Assembly: GCA_019745325.1 (NCBI GenBank)
Contig: JAIETK010000010.1
Coordinates: 62,001 to 126,000, forward strand
Source: Nitrosomonas sp.
Lineage (GTDB): Bacteria; Pseudomonadota; Gammaproteobacteria; Burkholderiales; Nitrosomonadaceae
Direction of reading: 5' to 3'
DNA length: 64,000 nt
In this document: positions 17,185 to 26,365 of the stretch, piece by piece
How the letters are laid out: every line of letters begins with the position of its first letter
Position numbering within the stretch: the stretch's first letter is position 1
The notes under the pieces: generated by a model
Database searches by the model: none
What the model was told of the DNA's origin: nothing
The model's input: the letters and a program-made list of their open reading frames with translations, nothing else
Made by a program: the position numbers and the translations under genes

Positions 17185-18422
17185 TGCCGGAAAACAATGC
17201 TCAAGCACCCGGTGCAAAAGGTTGGTTTAACCGCACGGTCGCAGGCGCGGGCATTACCAGCGCGCTGGGCGATTTCTGCTACGAAACGACGACCGTGATT
17301 CTACCGGGCTTTCTCGCGGTGCTCGGCATTCCAGCGGCGATGCTGGGTCTAATCGAAGGCATCGCCGATGCGGTGGCGAGTTTTACCAAAATGGTCTCGG
17401 GCTACATCGCCGACAAGCTCGGGCACCGCAAGCTGCTGGTGCTGATCGGTTACGGATTGACGCCGCTTGGCCAGATATTGATTGCCCTATCTTCAGGGTG
17501 GTTGCTCATCCTGCTCGGGCGCATGGTGTCGTGGTTCGGCAAGGGCTTGCGCGGCCCGTTGCGCGATGCCATCGTGATTCAGGCGGTAAGCCCGGCTACG
17601 CGCGGACGCGCCTTCGGTTTTCATCGCGCGGCGGATTCGGTGGGCGCGGTGCTCGGCCCTTTGCTGGGTGTGGCGTTGCTGGGATTGGCGCAAGACTGGC
17701 ATTGGGAAGACGCCGCCGGGCCATTCCGTTTCGTACTGTGGCTGTCGGTCATTCCCGGGGTGCTGGCGGTGCTGGCGTTTCTGTGGCTGGTCAAGGATCC
17801 GCAGCATTCGCCGAATCCGGCGCTGAAGTTTTTCAGCACGCTGCGCGGATTGCCGGTGCGGTTCAAACGGTATCTGGGTGCGGTCGGTGTCTTCGGCATC
17901 GGTGATTTTTCTCATGCGCTGCTGATCCTGGCGGTCACCACGCTGCTCACTCCGTCGATGGGCGTGGTGCAGGCGGCGCAGGTGGCGGGGTTGCTGTATG
18001 TATGGCGCAACGTCGTGCAGGTGGCCGCTTCCTGGCCGGTGGGATGGCTGGCAGACCGTATCGGGCATTTGCCCGTTCTCGCCGCCGGTTATTTTCTGGG
18101 CGCCGCCACGGCAATGTCGGCGGCACTGGCATTCTGGTTCGCGGTCGACAGCATCGCAGCGCTGGCCGGCATGTTCTTTTTCGCCGGGTTATACGTGGCC
18201 GTACAGGAAGCGCTGGAATCGACCGTGACCGCGGAGATGGTGCAGGCGGAAACCATGACGATGGGCATCGGCGCGCTCGGCACCGTCAACGGAACCGCCA
18301 AGTTTGTGTCGAGTGCAACCGTCGGCGTGGTTTGGACGGCGGTTTCTCCGGAAGTTGCCTTCACTCTGGCGGCCGGATTCATGCTGGCCGGTACCTGGCT
18401 GATCCTGCGGGTGCGCGGCTGA
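17184..18422 (+). CDS. MFS efflux transporter
   Basis: This 412-residue protein has about twelve membrane segments and the major facilitator loop motif GYIADKLGHRK between helices 2 and 3. The charged FGKGLRGPLRDAIV segment is typical of a subfamily found in metal and halide resistance islands. It overlaps the DUF190 stop by one base and the next gene start by one base (TGATGG), so crcB-DUF190-MFS-ACR3-GDCCVxC is one tightly packed operon. The substrate is not visible; an oxyanion, halide or organoarsenical is plausible from the context. It does not resemble ArsJ at its N-terminus. Confidence 0.85.
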   Translation: MPENNAQAPGAKGWFNRTVAGAGITSALGDFCYETTTVILPGFLAVLGIPAAMLGLIEGIADAVASFTKMVSGYIADKLGHRKLLVLIGYGLTPLGQILIALSSGWLLILLGRMVSWFGKGLRGPLRDAIVIQAVSPATRGRAFGFHRAADSVGAVLGPLLGVALLGLAQDWHWEDAAGPFRFVLWLSVIPGVLAVLAFLWLVKDPQHSPNPALKFFSTLRGLPVRFKRYLGAVGVFGIGDFSHALLILAVTTLLTPSMGVVQAAQVAGLLYVWRNVVQVAASWPVGWLADRIGHLPVLAAGYFLGAATAMSAALAFWFAVDSIAALAGMFFFAGLYVAVQEALESTVTAEMVQAETMTMGIGALGTVNGTAKFVSSATVGVVWTAVSPEVAFTLAAGFMLAGTWLILRVRG

Positions 18423-19414
18423 TGGATCGCGTAACGCTCGAACGGCGGCAGGTCTGGGTTTATCTCACCGCTATCGTATGCGGATTGGCGTCGGGCGGCG
18501 TCTGGCCCGGTATCGGGCCGCATCTGGAAATGTTGCTGTGGCCGGTGCTGGCTGTGCTGCTTTACGCTACCTTCGTGCAAGTGCCGCTGCTGCACATCCG
18601 CGATGCCTTTGGCGACCGGCGTTTCGTGCTGGCCGCGATGACCGGTAATTTTGTGCTGATACCGTTGGTAGTCTGGTTCATGCTGCAATGGCTGCCCGAT
18701 GATCCGGCTTTGCATCTCGGTGTATTGCTGGTGCTGCTGGTGCCCTGTACCGACTGGTTCATCACCTTCGCGCAGCTAGGGCGCGGCAACACGGCGCGGG
18801 CGATTGCCGTCACACCGCTGAACTTGCTGGCGCAGTTGCTGCTGCTGCCGGTTTATCTGTGGCTGATGCTGCCGGCGGCGGATTTCAGCGCCGCGCTGCG
18901 AATCGAAGACATGCTGCCCGCCGCGCTCGTTTTGATCGGTATACCGCTGCTGACTGCGGTATTCACGGAATATTGGATCGAAGCCAAGCCCGCGCGCGCG
19001 GTCTGGCGCGAACGTTTAGGCTGGTGGCCGGTGCCTTTACTCGCGGTGGTGGTGTTCCTGATCGCCGGAGCGCAAGTTGGCACGGTGCGCCATGCCGGGC
19101 CAGTGCTGCTGACGGTGCTGCCCGTATTCGCGGGCTTTTTGCTGACAGCGGCGTTGATTGCCCGTCTACTCACCCGGGCGCTGCGGTTGCCGATGGATGC
19201 GGGACGCACGCTGGCTTTCAGTCTCGGTACGCGCAATTCCTTCGTGGTATTGCCATTCGCATTAGCGCTGCCAGCAGGCTGGGAAACGACCGTGGTGATC
19301 ATTGTGTTCCAGTCGCTGGTGGAACTATTCGGCATGGTGTTTTATCTGTGGTGGCTGCCGGATTGCTTGTTCAAGGAAGCACCCGCCGCTGTGACTGAAC
19401 CTGAAAATTTATAG
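18422..19414 (+). CDS. ACR3/bile-acid-symporter family arsenite permease-like protein
   Basis: This 330-residue protein has about ten membrane segments. Its LVPCTDWFITFAQLGRGN segment corresponds to the conserved Cys-containing helix of ACR3 arsenite permeases, and VELFGMVFY matches the acidic helix near the end. I chose the ATG at 18422, which overlaps the MFS stop, instead of a far longer frame that is a shadow of the MFS gene. ACR3 exports arsenite or antimonite using the proton gradient. A second, unrelated arsenite pump, ArsB, is encoded at 21951, so the island carries two export routes. Confidence 0.85.
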   Translation: MDRVTLERRQVWVYLTAIVCGLASGGVWPGIGPHLEMLLWPVLAVLLYATFVQVPLLHIRDAFGDRRFVLAAMTGNFVLIPLVVWFMLQWLPDDPALHLGVLLVLLVPCTDWFITFAQLGRGNTARAIAVTPLNLLAQLLLLPVYLWLMLPAADFSAALRIEDMLPAALVLIGIPLLTAVFTEYWIEAKPARAVWRERLGWWPVPLLAVVVFLIAGAQVGTVRHAGPVLLTVLPVFAGFLLTAALIARLLTRALRLPMDAGRTLAFSLGTRNSFVVLPFALALPAGWETTVVIIVFQSLVELFGMVFYLWWLPDCLFKEAPAAVTEPENL

Positions 19415-19431
19415 CTTGAAAGGAATGCTTT

Positions 19432-19659
19432 ATGAACACTGTCATTCTGGAATCCACGCTGACCTGTCCGGTGTGCGGCCATGCCAGGACGGAAACCATG
19501 CCCATGGATGCCTGCCAATGGTTCTACGAGTGCGGGCGATGCCACACTGTCCTTAAGCCGAAGCCCGGCGACTGTTGTGTCTATTGCTCCTATGGCACCG
19601 TACCATGTCCGCCTATCCAGATACGGGGTAAAAACAGCGGCGATGGTTGTTGCGGTTAG
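19432..19659 (+). CDS. GDCCVxC domain small Cys-rich protein
   Basis: This 75-residue protein contains an N-terminal CPVCGH, an ECGRCHTVLKP zinc-ribbon half and the hallmark GDCCVYCSYGTVPCPPIQ. The family is known mainly from mercury and arsenic resistance clusters, sometimes with selenocysteine replacing one Cys. Here both Cys codons are normal TGT. It ends with a further CC. It probably binds or relays metalloids in the cytoplasm. It is the last gene of the + strand operon and faces the end of arsA only 34 bases away. Confidence 0.85.
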   Translation: MNTVILESTLTCPVCGHARTETMPMDACQWFYECGRCHTVLKPKPGDCCVYCSYGTVPCPPIQIRGKNSGDGCCG

Positions 19660-19693
19660 GCAATACGCTGCACGATACTTTTGCTTGGATTTC

Positions 19694-21502
19694 TCAATGT
19701 TTGGTTGTTGACTGATGACTTTCGGACAACGTCAATAATTTCTCAATGCCCACCGGCTCTTCCTTGAGCAACGGAACGACGACATAACGCTTTGCGTGAA
19801 TCGTGGCTACCGTTTCGATATCTTTGAGTTCATTGGCGGCGCGTTGCGCCAGCAAAGGTGACTGGACGGTCGTAGCGGCAACGCTGTTATTGACGATCCA
19901 GGCCCACGGCTCGATTCCGGCACGGCGCAAATCGTCTTGCAGGCCGACGGCTTCCAGCACGGGCGTGGTTTCCGCCAATGTCACCAACAGTATCTTAGTT
20001 TGCTTGGGATTTTGCAGTTGCATCATCGGCGTGGTGTAATGTGCGATGGAATGGTTATCCATTTGTTTGGCAATTTCGCGATGATAAGCGCCGGTGGCAT
20101 CCAGTAACAATAACGTATGGCCGGTCGGCGCGGTATCCATCACCACGAATTTCTTTCCCGCTTCACGGATCATGCGTGAGAATGCCTGAAATACCGCGAT
20201 CTCCTCGGTGCAAGGCGAACGTAAATCTTCTTCCAGCAGCGCTTTACCTTGCGCGTCCAAATGCGCGCCTTTGGTTTGCAGAACGCGCTGGCGATAGCGT
20301 TCGGTTTCCACCTGCGGATCAATCCGGTCGACCTGGAGATTATCCATCGCACCGCTGAGCGTTTCGCTCAAATGCGCGGCCGGATCGGAAGTGGTGAGAT
20401 GCACCGGCAAGCCGCGATGAGCCAGATTGACCGCGATTGCCGCTGCCAGCGTGGTTTTGCCGACACCACCTTTGCCCATCAGCATGATGAGGCCGCAGCC
20501 ATCCTGGGCGATTTCGTCGATCAAGCCGGATAAGCCGGGAAACGGCATGGCTCGATGCGTCATATTGCTGTCGCCAGAAGCAGGTAATTCATCCAACAGC
20601 AGTTGTCGTAATGCGTTCAATCCGACCAGGTTGAAGGGTTTTAGCGCGATGTGATCACGCGGCAAGGGTTTGAGAATTTCAGGGATGGCCGCCAAGGTTT
20701 TTTGCTCGCGTTCGAAAATAGCGGCTGCCAAATCATCTTGTCTTGCTTCCGATTGAGGTAATAAGCCATTGATGACGAGGAATTGATTGGTTAAACCGAT
20801 GGACGTGAGTTCTTCCTGCGTCCGCGCGACTTCGCGTAACGTGGATTGCTGCGCGCGGGTTACCAATACCAGCCGGGTGCGTTGCGGGTCGGCGAGCGCA
20901 TCGACGGCTGCTTTGTATTGCGCGCGTTGTTTCTCTAAACCGGCGAGTGGGCCAAGACAGGATGCATCGCCTTTGCCTTCCTCAAGAAAATCACTCCATG
21001 CACCGGGCAGTTGCAGCAGCCGGATGGTGTGACCGGTCGGTGCGGTATCGAAAATAATATGATCGTAATCCGTTGTTAGCGTCGAATCGACCAGCAAAGC
21101 GGTAAATTCATCGAAAGCGGCAATTTCAGTGGTGCATGCTCCGGATAATTGTTCTTCGATGCCTTTGACCACCGTGTCCGGCAATACGCCGCGTACCGGA
21201 TTGACAATGCGATCACGATAGACTTGCGCTGCTGCTTGCGGATCGATTTCCAGCGCTGTCAGTCCGGGTACCGCGTTGATCGCGGTGATTTGGTTGCCGA
21301 TCGTCATGTCAAACACTTGGCCGACGTTGGAAGCTGGATCGGTACTAACCAGTAGAACCTGCCGGCCGCCATCGGCCAATGCGATGGCCGTGGCACAGGC
21401 CAAGGAAGTTTTGCCGACACCGCCCTTACCGGTAAAGAACAGAAAGCGCGGTGGTTTTTCCAGAAAGTTGAGTTGCCTCATACGATTGGTGCGAGATTGC
21501 AT
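19694..21502 (-). CDS. arsA: Arsenite-stimulated ATPase ArsA
   Basis: This 602-residue two-domain ATPase drives arsenite or antimonite efflux through ArsB. Both P-loops are present (TGKGGVGKTS near residue 24 and MGKGGVGKTT near residue 340), as are the DTAPTGHT signal motifs in both halves. The three metalloid-binding cysteines are conserved in SGACTTEI, GDASCLGP and RSPCTEEI. I chose the ATG at 21502, which overlaps the arsD stop (TAATG); an in-frame ATG at 21481 is also possible. The gene ends the arsR-I-C-B-D-A operon. Confidence 0.95.
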   Translation of the reverse strand: MQSRTNRMRQLNFLEKPPRFLFFTGKGGVGKTSLACATAIALADGGRQVLLVSTDPASNVGQVFDMTIGNQITAINAVPGLTALEIDPQAAAQVYRDRIVNPVRGVLPDTVVKGIEEQLSGACTTEIAAFDEFTALLVDSTLTTDYDHIIFDTAPTGHTIRLLQLPGAWSDFLEEGKGDASCLGPLAGLEKQRAQYKAAVDALADPQRTRLVLVTRAQQSTLREVARTQEELTSIGLTNQFLVINGLLPQSEARQDDLAAAIFEREQKTLAAIPEILKPLPRDHIALKPFNLVGLNALRQLLLDELPASGDSNMTHRAMPFPGLSGLIDEIAQDGCGLIMLMGKGGVGKTTLAAAIAVNLAHRGLPVHLTTSDPAAHLSETLSGAMDNLQVDRIDPQVETERYRQRVLQTKGAHLDAQGKALLEEDLRSPCTEEIAVFQAFSRMIREAGKKFVVMDTAPTGHTLLLLDATGAYHREIAKQMDNHSIAHYTTPMMQLQNPKQTKILLVTLAETTPVLEAVGLQDDLRRAGIEPWAWIVNNSVAATTVQSPLLAQRAANELKDIETVATIHAKRYVVVPLLKEEPVGIEKLLTLSESHQSTTKH

Positions 21503-21852
21503 TAGCAACAGCCGCCACAACAACTCGATTCTTCAGTTTTTTCCTCCAAAGCAGCTCCAGTCCAGCGTGCCAGTTCACTGCGGCTCGGATAGCGGCCTGC
21601 CAATGCCACTTCTCCGTCTACCAGAATTAATGGCAGCGCTTCAGCACCGGAACGTTCCAGGAATGCTTTCACCGTAGAATTATCTGCGAAAGCCATCGGT
21701 TGTTGTGCCAGATTAAAGCGCTCAATTGCGGCACCTTGTTGTTTGGCCCAATCGGCATCGGCGGAAAAACCGACCAGCTCCTGGTCTACGTCGGAACCGC
21801 ATACACCTGAGCTACAGCAGGAAGCAGGGTCAAATACATGGATAGTTGTCAT
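21502..21852 (-). CDS. arsD: Arsenite metallochaperone ArsD
   Basis: This 116-residue chaperone takes arsenite from glutathione and hands it to ArsA. The essential Cys12, Cys13 and Cys18 are exactly in place (DPASCCSSGVCG). The C-terminal CCGGCC gives extra vicinal pairs, as in the R773 plasmid protein. Its stop overlaps the arsA start, which fits their direct interaction. It starts about 100 bases after arsB ends. Confidence 0.95.
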   Translation of the reverse strand: MTTIHVFDPASCCSSGVCGSDVDQELVGFSADADWAKQQGAAIERFNLAQQPMAFADNSTVKAFLERSGAEALPLILVDGEVALAGRYPSRSELARWTGAALEEKTEESSCCGGCC

Positions 21853-21950
21853 TTTGATTCTCCTATAAAGTTAAACTAACAAGGTTGCAATACAATTTAA
21901 TTCTGTTTTCAGGCTTTCGCGGTTATGTTGCGATTCTTGCAATGATAATC

Positions 21951-23237
21951 TCAGGGAATGCTCAGCCACATAGCGAGGGCGGCCAGCGTGACCAGCAATA
22001 CTGGCACAGTCAACACAATCCCCACCTGGAAATAATATCCCCAGGTGATAACCGTATTTTTCCGCGCCAGCACATGCAGCCACAACAAGGTTGCCAGGCT
22101 GCCTATCGGCGTGATTTTCGGCCCCAGATCACAACCGATCACGTTGGCGTAAATCATCGCTTCCTTGATTGTACCGGTTGCAGAACTTGCGTCGATGGAT
22201 AATGCGCCGATCAACACTGTAGGCATGTTGTTCATGATCGATGATAGGAAAGCGGCCAGAAAACCGGTGCCGAGCGTCGCTCCCCACACGCCATAACCGG
22301 CGAAGACATCGAGCAGGGTGGTAATGTACCCGGTTAAGCCTTCATTGCGCAAACCATATACCACCAAATACATGCCCAGTGAAAAAATAACGATTTGCCA
22401 CGGCGCTTCGCGTACTACCTTGCGCGTGTTAATCACATGACCACGCGCTGCCACCATGAGCAGTATGAGCGAACCGGCGGCGGCCACAAGACTGATGGGC
22501 ACCCCCTGAGATTCCAAGCCAAAAAAACCGATCAACAGCAATGCCAGCAACACCCAGCCGGCACGAAACGTTGCCAGATCCCGTATTGCTTCATTGGGCG
22601 CCTTGAGTTGACTGACATCATAGCTAGCCGGAATACTGCGGCGGAAGTAAAGGAAAAGCACGCTCAAACTTCCAACTACCGAAGCGATATTGACCGGAAT
22701 CATCACCGCAGCGTACTCGGTAAACCCGATTTTGAAATAATCAGCCGAGACAATGTTAACCAAATTGGATACCACCAGCGGCAAGCTGGCCGTATCGGCG
22801 ATAAAGCCCGCCGCCATGACGAAAGCGAGCGTGGCCGCCGGACTAAAACCAAGCGCCAGCAGCATTGCCATCACAATCGGCGTCAGAATCAAGGCCGCGC
22901 CATCGTTGGCAAACAGCGCTGCAACTACCGCCCCCAGTAATACAATATAAGCAAGCAATGAATACCCATTGCCACGCCCCCAGCGCGCCACATGCAATGC
23001 CGCCCACTCAAAGAATCCCGCTTCATCGAGCACTAGGCTGATAATAATGATGGCAATGAAAGCCGCCGTTGCATTCCAGACAATATGCCACACCGCCGGA
23101 ATGTCGCTGAGCTGCACCACGCCAAGAAGCAATGCAACGGTAGCGCCAATCAGCGCACTCCAACCGATACCGAGGCCGCGCGGCTGCCAGATGACCAGCA
23201 CGAGGGTTACGATGAAAATCAGTAGGGCAATCAGCAT
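21951..23237 (-). CDS. arsB: Arsenite efflux membrane protein ArsB
   Basis: This 428-residue protein of the ArsB/NhaD superfamily has about twelve membrane segments. It carries [16 protein letters not shown] and the [12 protein letters not shown] loop, both characteristic. It works alone as an arsenite/proton antiporter or as the channel of the ArsA-driven pump; arsA and arsD downstream suggest the latter. It lies about 40 bases after arsC, in the same orientation. Confidence 0.95.
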   Translation of the reverse strand: MLIALLIFIVTLVLVIWQPRGLGIGWSALIGATVALLLGVVQLSDIPAVWHIVWNATAAFIAIIIISLVLDEAGFFEWAALHVARWGRGNGYSLLAYIVLLGAVVAALFANDGAALILTPIVMAMLLALGFSPAATLAFVMAAGFIADTASLPLVVSNLVNIVSADYFKIGFTEYAAVMIPVNIASVVGSLSVLFLYFRRSIPASYDVSQLKAPNEAIRDLATFRAGWVLLALLLIGFFGLESQGVPISLVAAAGSLILLMVAARGHVINTRKVVREAPWQIVIFSLGMYLVVYGLRNEGLTGYITTLLDVFAGYGVWGATLGTGFLAAFLSSIMNNMPTVLIGALSIDASSATGTIKEAMIYANVIGCDLGPKITPIGSLATLLWLHVLARKNTVITWGYYFQVGIVLTVPVLLVTLAALAMWLSIP

Positions 23238-23276
23238 GTCAATGACTTATAGCGCTTGAATTCTGGCTTGTAGTTA

Positions 23277-23774
23277 TTACTTCGCGTGTGATTGTTTGAA
23301 TTTCAAAATGCCGATGTAGTCCAGCTTTGTTCTGAAGGCGGAAGGATTTTGCTGCAAATCATCGAGCGGTAGCGATAAAAAGGTCTCGATACCTTCGCGC
23401 AAGGCTCGATAAGCTTGCGTGAATGCCGCATTGATCTCTTCTTCGGTTCCGGTTACTTCGGCGGGGTCATCGACTCCCCAATGCGCGCGTAGCGCAGGAC
23501 CCAGATAAGCGGGACAGGTTTCACCGGCCGCATTGCCGCAGACGGTAATCACAATGTCCGGCGTAGCCGGTAAGTTGTCCCACGATTTACTGGAAAGCCC
23601 TTCGATTGCAATACCTTCGCGTTCAAGCAAGGCGAGCGAGCGTGGATGAATTTTTCCGGTCGGTTTGCTGCCTGCGCTCATCGCTTTCCAACCTTCGGGC
23701 GCAAGATGATTGAAAGTGGCTTCTGCGAGGATGGAGCGGCAGGAATTTCCGGTGCAAAGAAATAGTACATTCAT
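23277..23774 (-). CDS. arsC: Thioredoxin-type arsenate reductase ArsC
   Basis: This 165-residue enzyme of the low-molecular-weight phosphatase fold reduces arsenate to arsenite. The P-loop CTGNSCRS places the nucleophile at Cys7 and Arg at 13. A second Cys pair, in VCGNAAGETCP, completes the thioredoxin-linked relay, so this is not the glutaredoxin type. I chose the ATG at 23774, which overlaps the arsI stop (ATGA). This coupled arrangement supports the start over an upstream one. Confidence 0.94.
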   Translation of the reverse strand: MNVLFLCTGNSCRSILAEATFNHLAPEGWKAMSAGSKPTGKIHPRSLALLEREGIAIEGLSSKSWDNLPATPDIVITVCGNAAGETCPAYLGPALRAHWGVDDPAEVTGTEEEINAAFTQAYRALREGIETFLSLPLDDLQQNPSAFRTKLDYIGILKFKQSHAK

Positions 23775-24196
23775 GATGACGCCGCGCAACAGTTTTCGAT
23801 TTTAGTTGGAATGGCGGTATCTTGCCCAAATACCGGAATTGTTGTCAGTGTGCGAAATGCTTCCCAGGCAATACCTTGTGGATCGACGGTCCAGTATTTG
23901 TTTGACGATGCATAACAGCATTGCGCGTTTTGCTGTCCGGCAACGGGCAGGCCGGCTTGGATCAAGCGCTGGTTGACTTCGGCCAAAGCTTCATCGGAAT
24001 CAACCTGAATTCCCATGTGATCCAACCCTGGTTTTACCCCTCGCGCGGACAGGGCGAAATTGATGCATGGATCATCCAGCATCCACTTGGCATAATCTTG
24101 TTGGCTGACGGATGGTCCGGTACCGAATAACGCCGAGTAAAAGCGGATATTTTTCTCTAAATGATCGACGGCGATATGGATATGAAAACGTTTCAT
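23771..24196 (-). CDS. arsI: ArsI/CadI-type dioxygenase (vicinal-Cys glyoxalase fold)
   Basis: This 141-residue protein belongs to the ArsI/CadI family of the glyoxalase/extradiol dioxygenase fold. ArsI breaks the carbon-arsenic bond of trivalent organoarsenicals such as methylarsenite. Expected features are here: His near residue 5, LDHMGIQV, the vicinal Cys pair in QCCYASSNKYW and the metal-ligand Glu in WEAF. A second CC lies at the C-terminus (ENCCAASS). It overlaps arsR by ATGA upstream and arsC downstream. CadI is the alternative name; enzymatic activity is inferred from residues. Confidence 0.85.
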   Translation of the reverse strand: MKRFHIHIAVDHLEKNIRFYSALFGTGPSVSQQDYAKWMLDDPCINFALSARGVKPGLDHMGIQVDSDEALAEVNQRLIQAGLPVAGQQNAQCCYASSNKYWTVDPQGIAWEAFRTLTTIPVFGQDTAIPTKIENCCAASS

Positions 24197-24564
24197 CGTG
24201 TTGTCTCCTTGGTTAAATGCGTAGTAGCCAATATCAGGTCATTTTTTTCATCACAGCAAACTTCGTTTGGGGTGCAAGGTGTACCGGCGCAGCAGTTCTC
24301 GGTGAGATAGCCCAATAGCGCATTCATAGTTGCAAAATTCGCCGAATAATAAATAAAGCGGCTTTCCTGCCGGGAAATCACCAGCTCTGCATGCGACAAT
24401 TCTTTCAAATGAAAGGACAACGTTGCGTTGGGAATGCCCAATTCTTTCGCTAATTGCCCAGCAGGAAGACCGGATTCGCCAGCCTGGACGAGCGTTCGGA
24501 ATATCGTCAAGCGGGTTTCATGCGCCAAGGCTGTCAACGCTTTTATTGCAATTTTTATTTCCAT
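24193..24564 (-). CDS. arsR: ArsR-family metalloid-responsive repressor
   Basis: This 123-residue winged-helix repressor is first in the operon. The DNA-binding helix is in LAKELGIPNATLSFHLKEL. It lacks the classic ELCVCDL site in the recognition helix region and instead has clustered cysteines near the C-terminus (ENCCAGTPC and EVCCDE), a sensor layout known from the ArsR types with C-terminal Cys. A perfect palindrome overlaps its start codon and should be its own operator. Its stop overlaps the arsI start. Confidence 0.92.
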   Translation of the reverse strand: MEIKIAIKALTALAHETRLTIFRTLVQAGESGLPAGQLAKELGIPNATLSFHLKELSHAELVISRQESRFIYYSANFATMNALLGYLTENCCAGTPCTPNEVCCDEKNDLILATTHLTKETTR

Positions 24565-24586
24565 ATTTCCATTATATTGGAAATAT
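24563..24586. promoter_or_regulatory. Palindromic ArsR operator
   Basis: ATATTTCCA and TGGAAATAT form a perfect nine-base inverted repeat around six bases (TTATAT). The site overlaps the arsR start codon and the spot where its promoter is expected, so bound ArsR would block transcription or early elongation. Confidence 0.75.
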
Positions 24587-24687
24587 TGGTTGTGTCAATT
24601 ATGCTGGTTGAATTACGAGTATACTTTCGAGCGATTGCACCTTCATATTTGGGCCGGATTGAACTGAGGCAAGGAGTGTTCGACATG

Positions 24688-24760
24688 AAGATGGGTGAAG
24701 GAGTGATATCGCACAACGAAGCAGTTTGCATGTGCAGTCAATTAATCAGTGTTTTCTTAA
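24688..24760 (-). repeat. 150-bp MITE-like repeat, decayed half copy C
   Basis: The last about 70 bases, from AAGATGGGTGAAGGAGTG to AATCAGTGTTTTCTTAA, align with the right-hand half of copies A and E with many substitutions. The other end cannot be recognised. It is probably the oldest copy of the family here and lies just upstream of the gene at 24795. Confidence 0.65.
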
Positions 24761-24794
24761 AAAACTTCAGAAAAAAGAAAAAGTAACTACACCT

Positions 24795-26081
24795 ATGAAA
24801 ATAGCATTCATCGTGGTTGCCGTGGTTCTTATCGCAGCCTATTCGATCTCCAGCCGTTCAGGTGGCGTCGATCACATCGAAAAAGACATTGCCTACGGAC
24901 CCTTTACCGTCCGTGTCACAGCGACTAAGAGCAAGCAGTTCAATCTAAATTACGGCATGGTCAACCAGACAAGCGTGGCCTACACGATTTTCTATAACGG
25001 TAAGCCGATTGTCTTTCCTCGCGCGTTACAGAGCAATACGGGGTTGCCTTACTTGTGGCGTGTCTATACCCTTCCCGGCGCACCCGATCCGGCTTTGATA
25101 GCAGGCAGCCAGAGTTTGTACCTGATTTACTTGAAAAATGGCGAACCCGCCGTCGAACCTATTTTGGAGCAACACCACGATTTTGCCTCCCTGCAATTCC
25201 TGGACAGCGAAAACGGGCAGCCCGGACCCTACCTGGAGGTGTTTGCCAGAAGCGATACCAACGATTTGGACAAATTGGATAATCTCGAGGGCGGGCGGTT
25301 TCTTTTAGTCAGTCAGCACGCCGTTCTCGACGTGCAGACCCGCAGCATCCGGCGCTTTAATCCCGACAATAACGATGTCGATAATTATTCCTTCCCTTCG
25401 CCGGATGGGGCGCTGGCGTTCTCACCTGATCGCAAAAGCATCGTTTTCCGCGGCGCATTCCAGAGTTGGAACACGCCGGACGAAGATTTACCCGATTCCG
25501 AGCGCGCCCTTGTAGTTTATGACATTGAACAGGACAAAGGCTACGCGGTTAAATTTGACGATACCGAGTTGCGCTTGCTCAGCGTGGATGAAATGGATTT
25601 TGCATGGTTTGAAAAGTTTTTTGAGTGGGAGAAATCGGCGCAAGGCGATCGCTTGCGCCTTCGAAAACTCGAGAAAGCGCCCTATTGGAGCGGTAGATTC
25701 AAAGTTGAATATTCCTCTCCTTATTACACGCTCTATCCGGTGAAAGCAGCGATGTTGCCGGCATTCCTGGCTTTTTTGGAGCAACAAACAGGATGGGCAA
25801 AAGCCAACATCGTTGAAGACAAATTTCACGAATATACCGGCCGTATCCTCACTTTCGCTTCCAGGGAGTTGAAATTCGATGTCACGATGAAGGAAGATGA
25901 ACAGATATTGCAATTCAGCAAACATCTCTACGCCGATGCCAATCCTGAGCATACGGTGTTAGTGAAAAAAATAGCCGACGCTTTCGAAGCCGAGCTTGCT
26001 TCGGGAAAATTTCAGGAACATTTCGGGCGGATTGAGAGTGAGACCAAAAAAATCCGCGGAATTGGCAACAACGATGAATGA
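24795..26081 (+). CDS. Conserved hypothetical exported/membrane-anchored protein (428 aa)
   Basis: I do not recognise this family. The ATG at 24795 begins MKIAFIVVAVVLIAAYSIS, an uncleaved anchor or signal segment; an upstream extension of the frame merely reads through repeat copy C. The rest is soluble, rich in Asp, Glu and Tyr, with propeller-like pieces such as FPSPDGALAFSPDRKSIVFRG around residues 196-216 that resemble WD40/TolB-type blades. The C-terminal 120 residues look alpha/beta. It stands alone between two repeat copies (C and D). A periplasmic location is inferred. Confidence 0.7.
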   Translation: MKIAFIVVAVVLIAAYSISSRSGGVDHIEKDIAYGPFTVRVTATKSKQFNLNYGMVNQTSVAYTIFYNGKPIVFPRALQSNTGLPYLWRVYTLPGAPDPALIAGSQSLYLIYLKNGEPAVEPILEQHHDFASLQFLDSENGQPGPYLEVFARSDTNDLDKLDNLEGGRFLLVSQHAVLDVQTRSIRRFNPDNNDVDNYSFPSPDGALAFSPDRKSIVFRGAFQSWNTPDEDLPDSERALVVYDIEQDKGYAVKFDDTELRLLSVDEMDFAWFEKFFEWEKSAQGDRLRLRKLEKAPYWSGRFKVEYSSPYYTLYPVKAAMLPAFLAFLEQQTGWAKANIVEDKFHEYTGRILTFASRELKFDVTMKEDEQILQFSKHLYADANPEHTVLVKKIADAFEAELASGKFQEHFGRIESETKKIRGIGNNDE

Positions 26082-26095
26082 AATGACGCGACACA

Positions 26096-26244
26096 TTAAG
26101 GCAACACTGATTAATTGACTGCACGAGCGAATCGCATCAACGCGGTACTCGCATCCTCGCCTATCTTGTTGATATGTCTCGGTTGCTGCGTTCCGTGCAC
26201 CTCGTGCGTCATCTCGTTCGCCGAATTAATCTGCGTTGCCTTAA
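26096..26244 (+). repeat. 150-bp MITE-like repeat, copy D
   Basis: This is the cleanest copy. Both ends carry TTAAGGCAAC as a perfect inverted repeat (GTTGCCTTAA at the right), followed by TGATTAAT on the left and ATTAAT on the right. The interior matches copies B and F. It begins 14 bases after the stop of the gene at 24795. Confidence 0.92.
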
Positions 26245-26365
26245 CAGTCTGACGACAAAATCATTGAAGCGGATTCGATTGCTCAATGAGAATCCCGATC
26301 TGTTGCGGCGAAACGCGCCAAGCTGGTAAAGTCGGGTTCCGGTCTTTCCTATCAAGGAGTATCAA

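Noticed and set aside
17493..18068. Open frame of 191 codons on the - strand opposite the MFS gene
   Set aside because: It is a GC-codon shadow with no ribosome site; its translation is Arg/His/Gln-rich without any domain.
18002..18421. N-terminal extension of the ACR3-like protein
   Set aside because: The extra residues are the MFS gene in another frame; the ATG at 18422 matches the family start and overlaps the MFS stop.
24726..24794. Upstream extension of the 24795 gene
   Set aside because: The added residues come from the decayed repeat copy C, and the ATG at 24795 starts a clear hydrophobic anchor.
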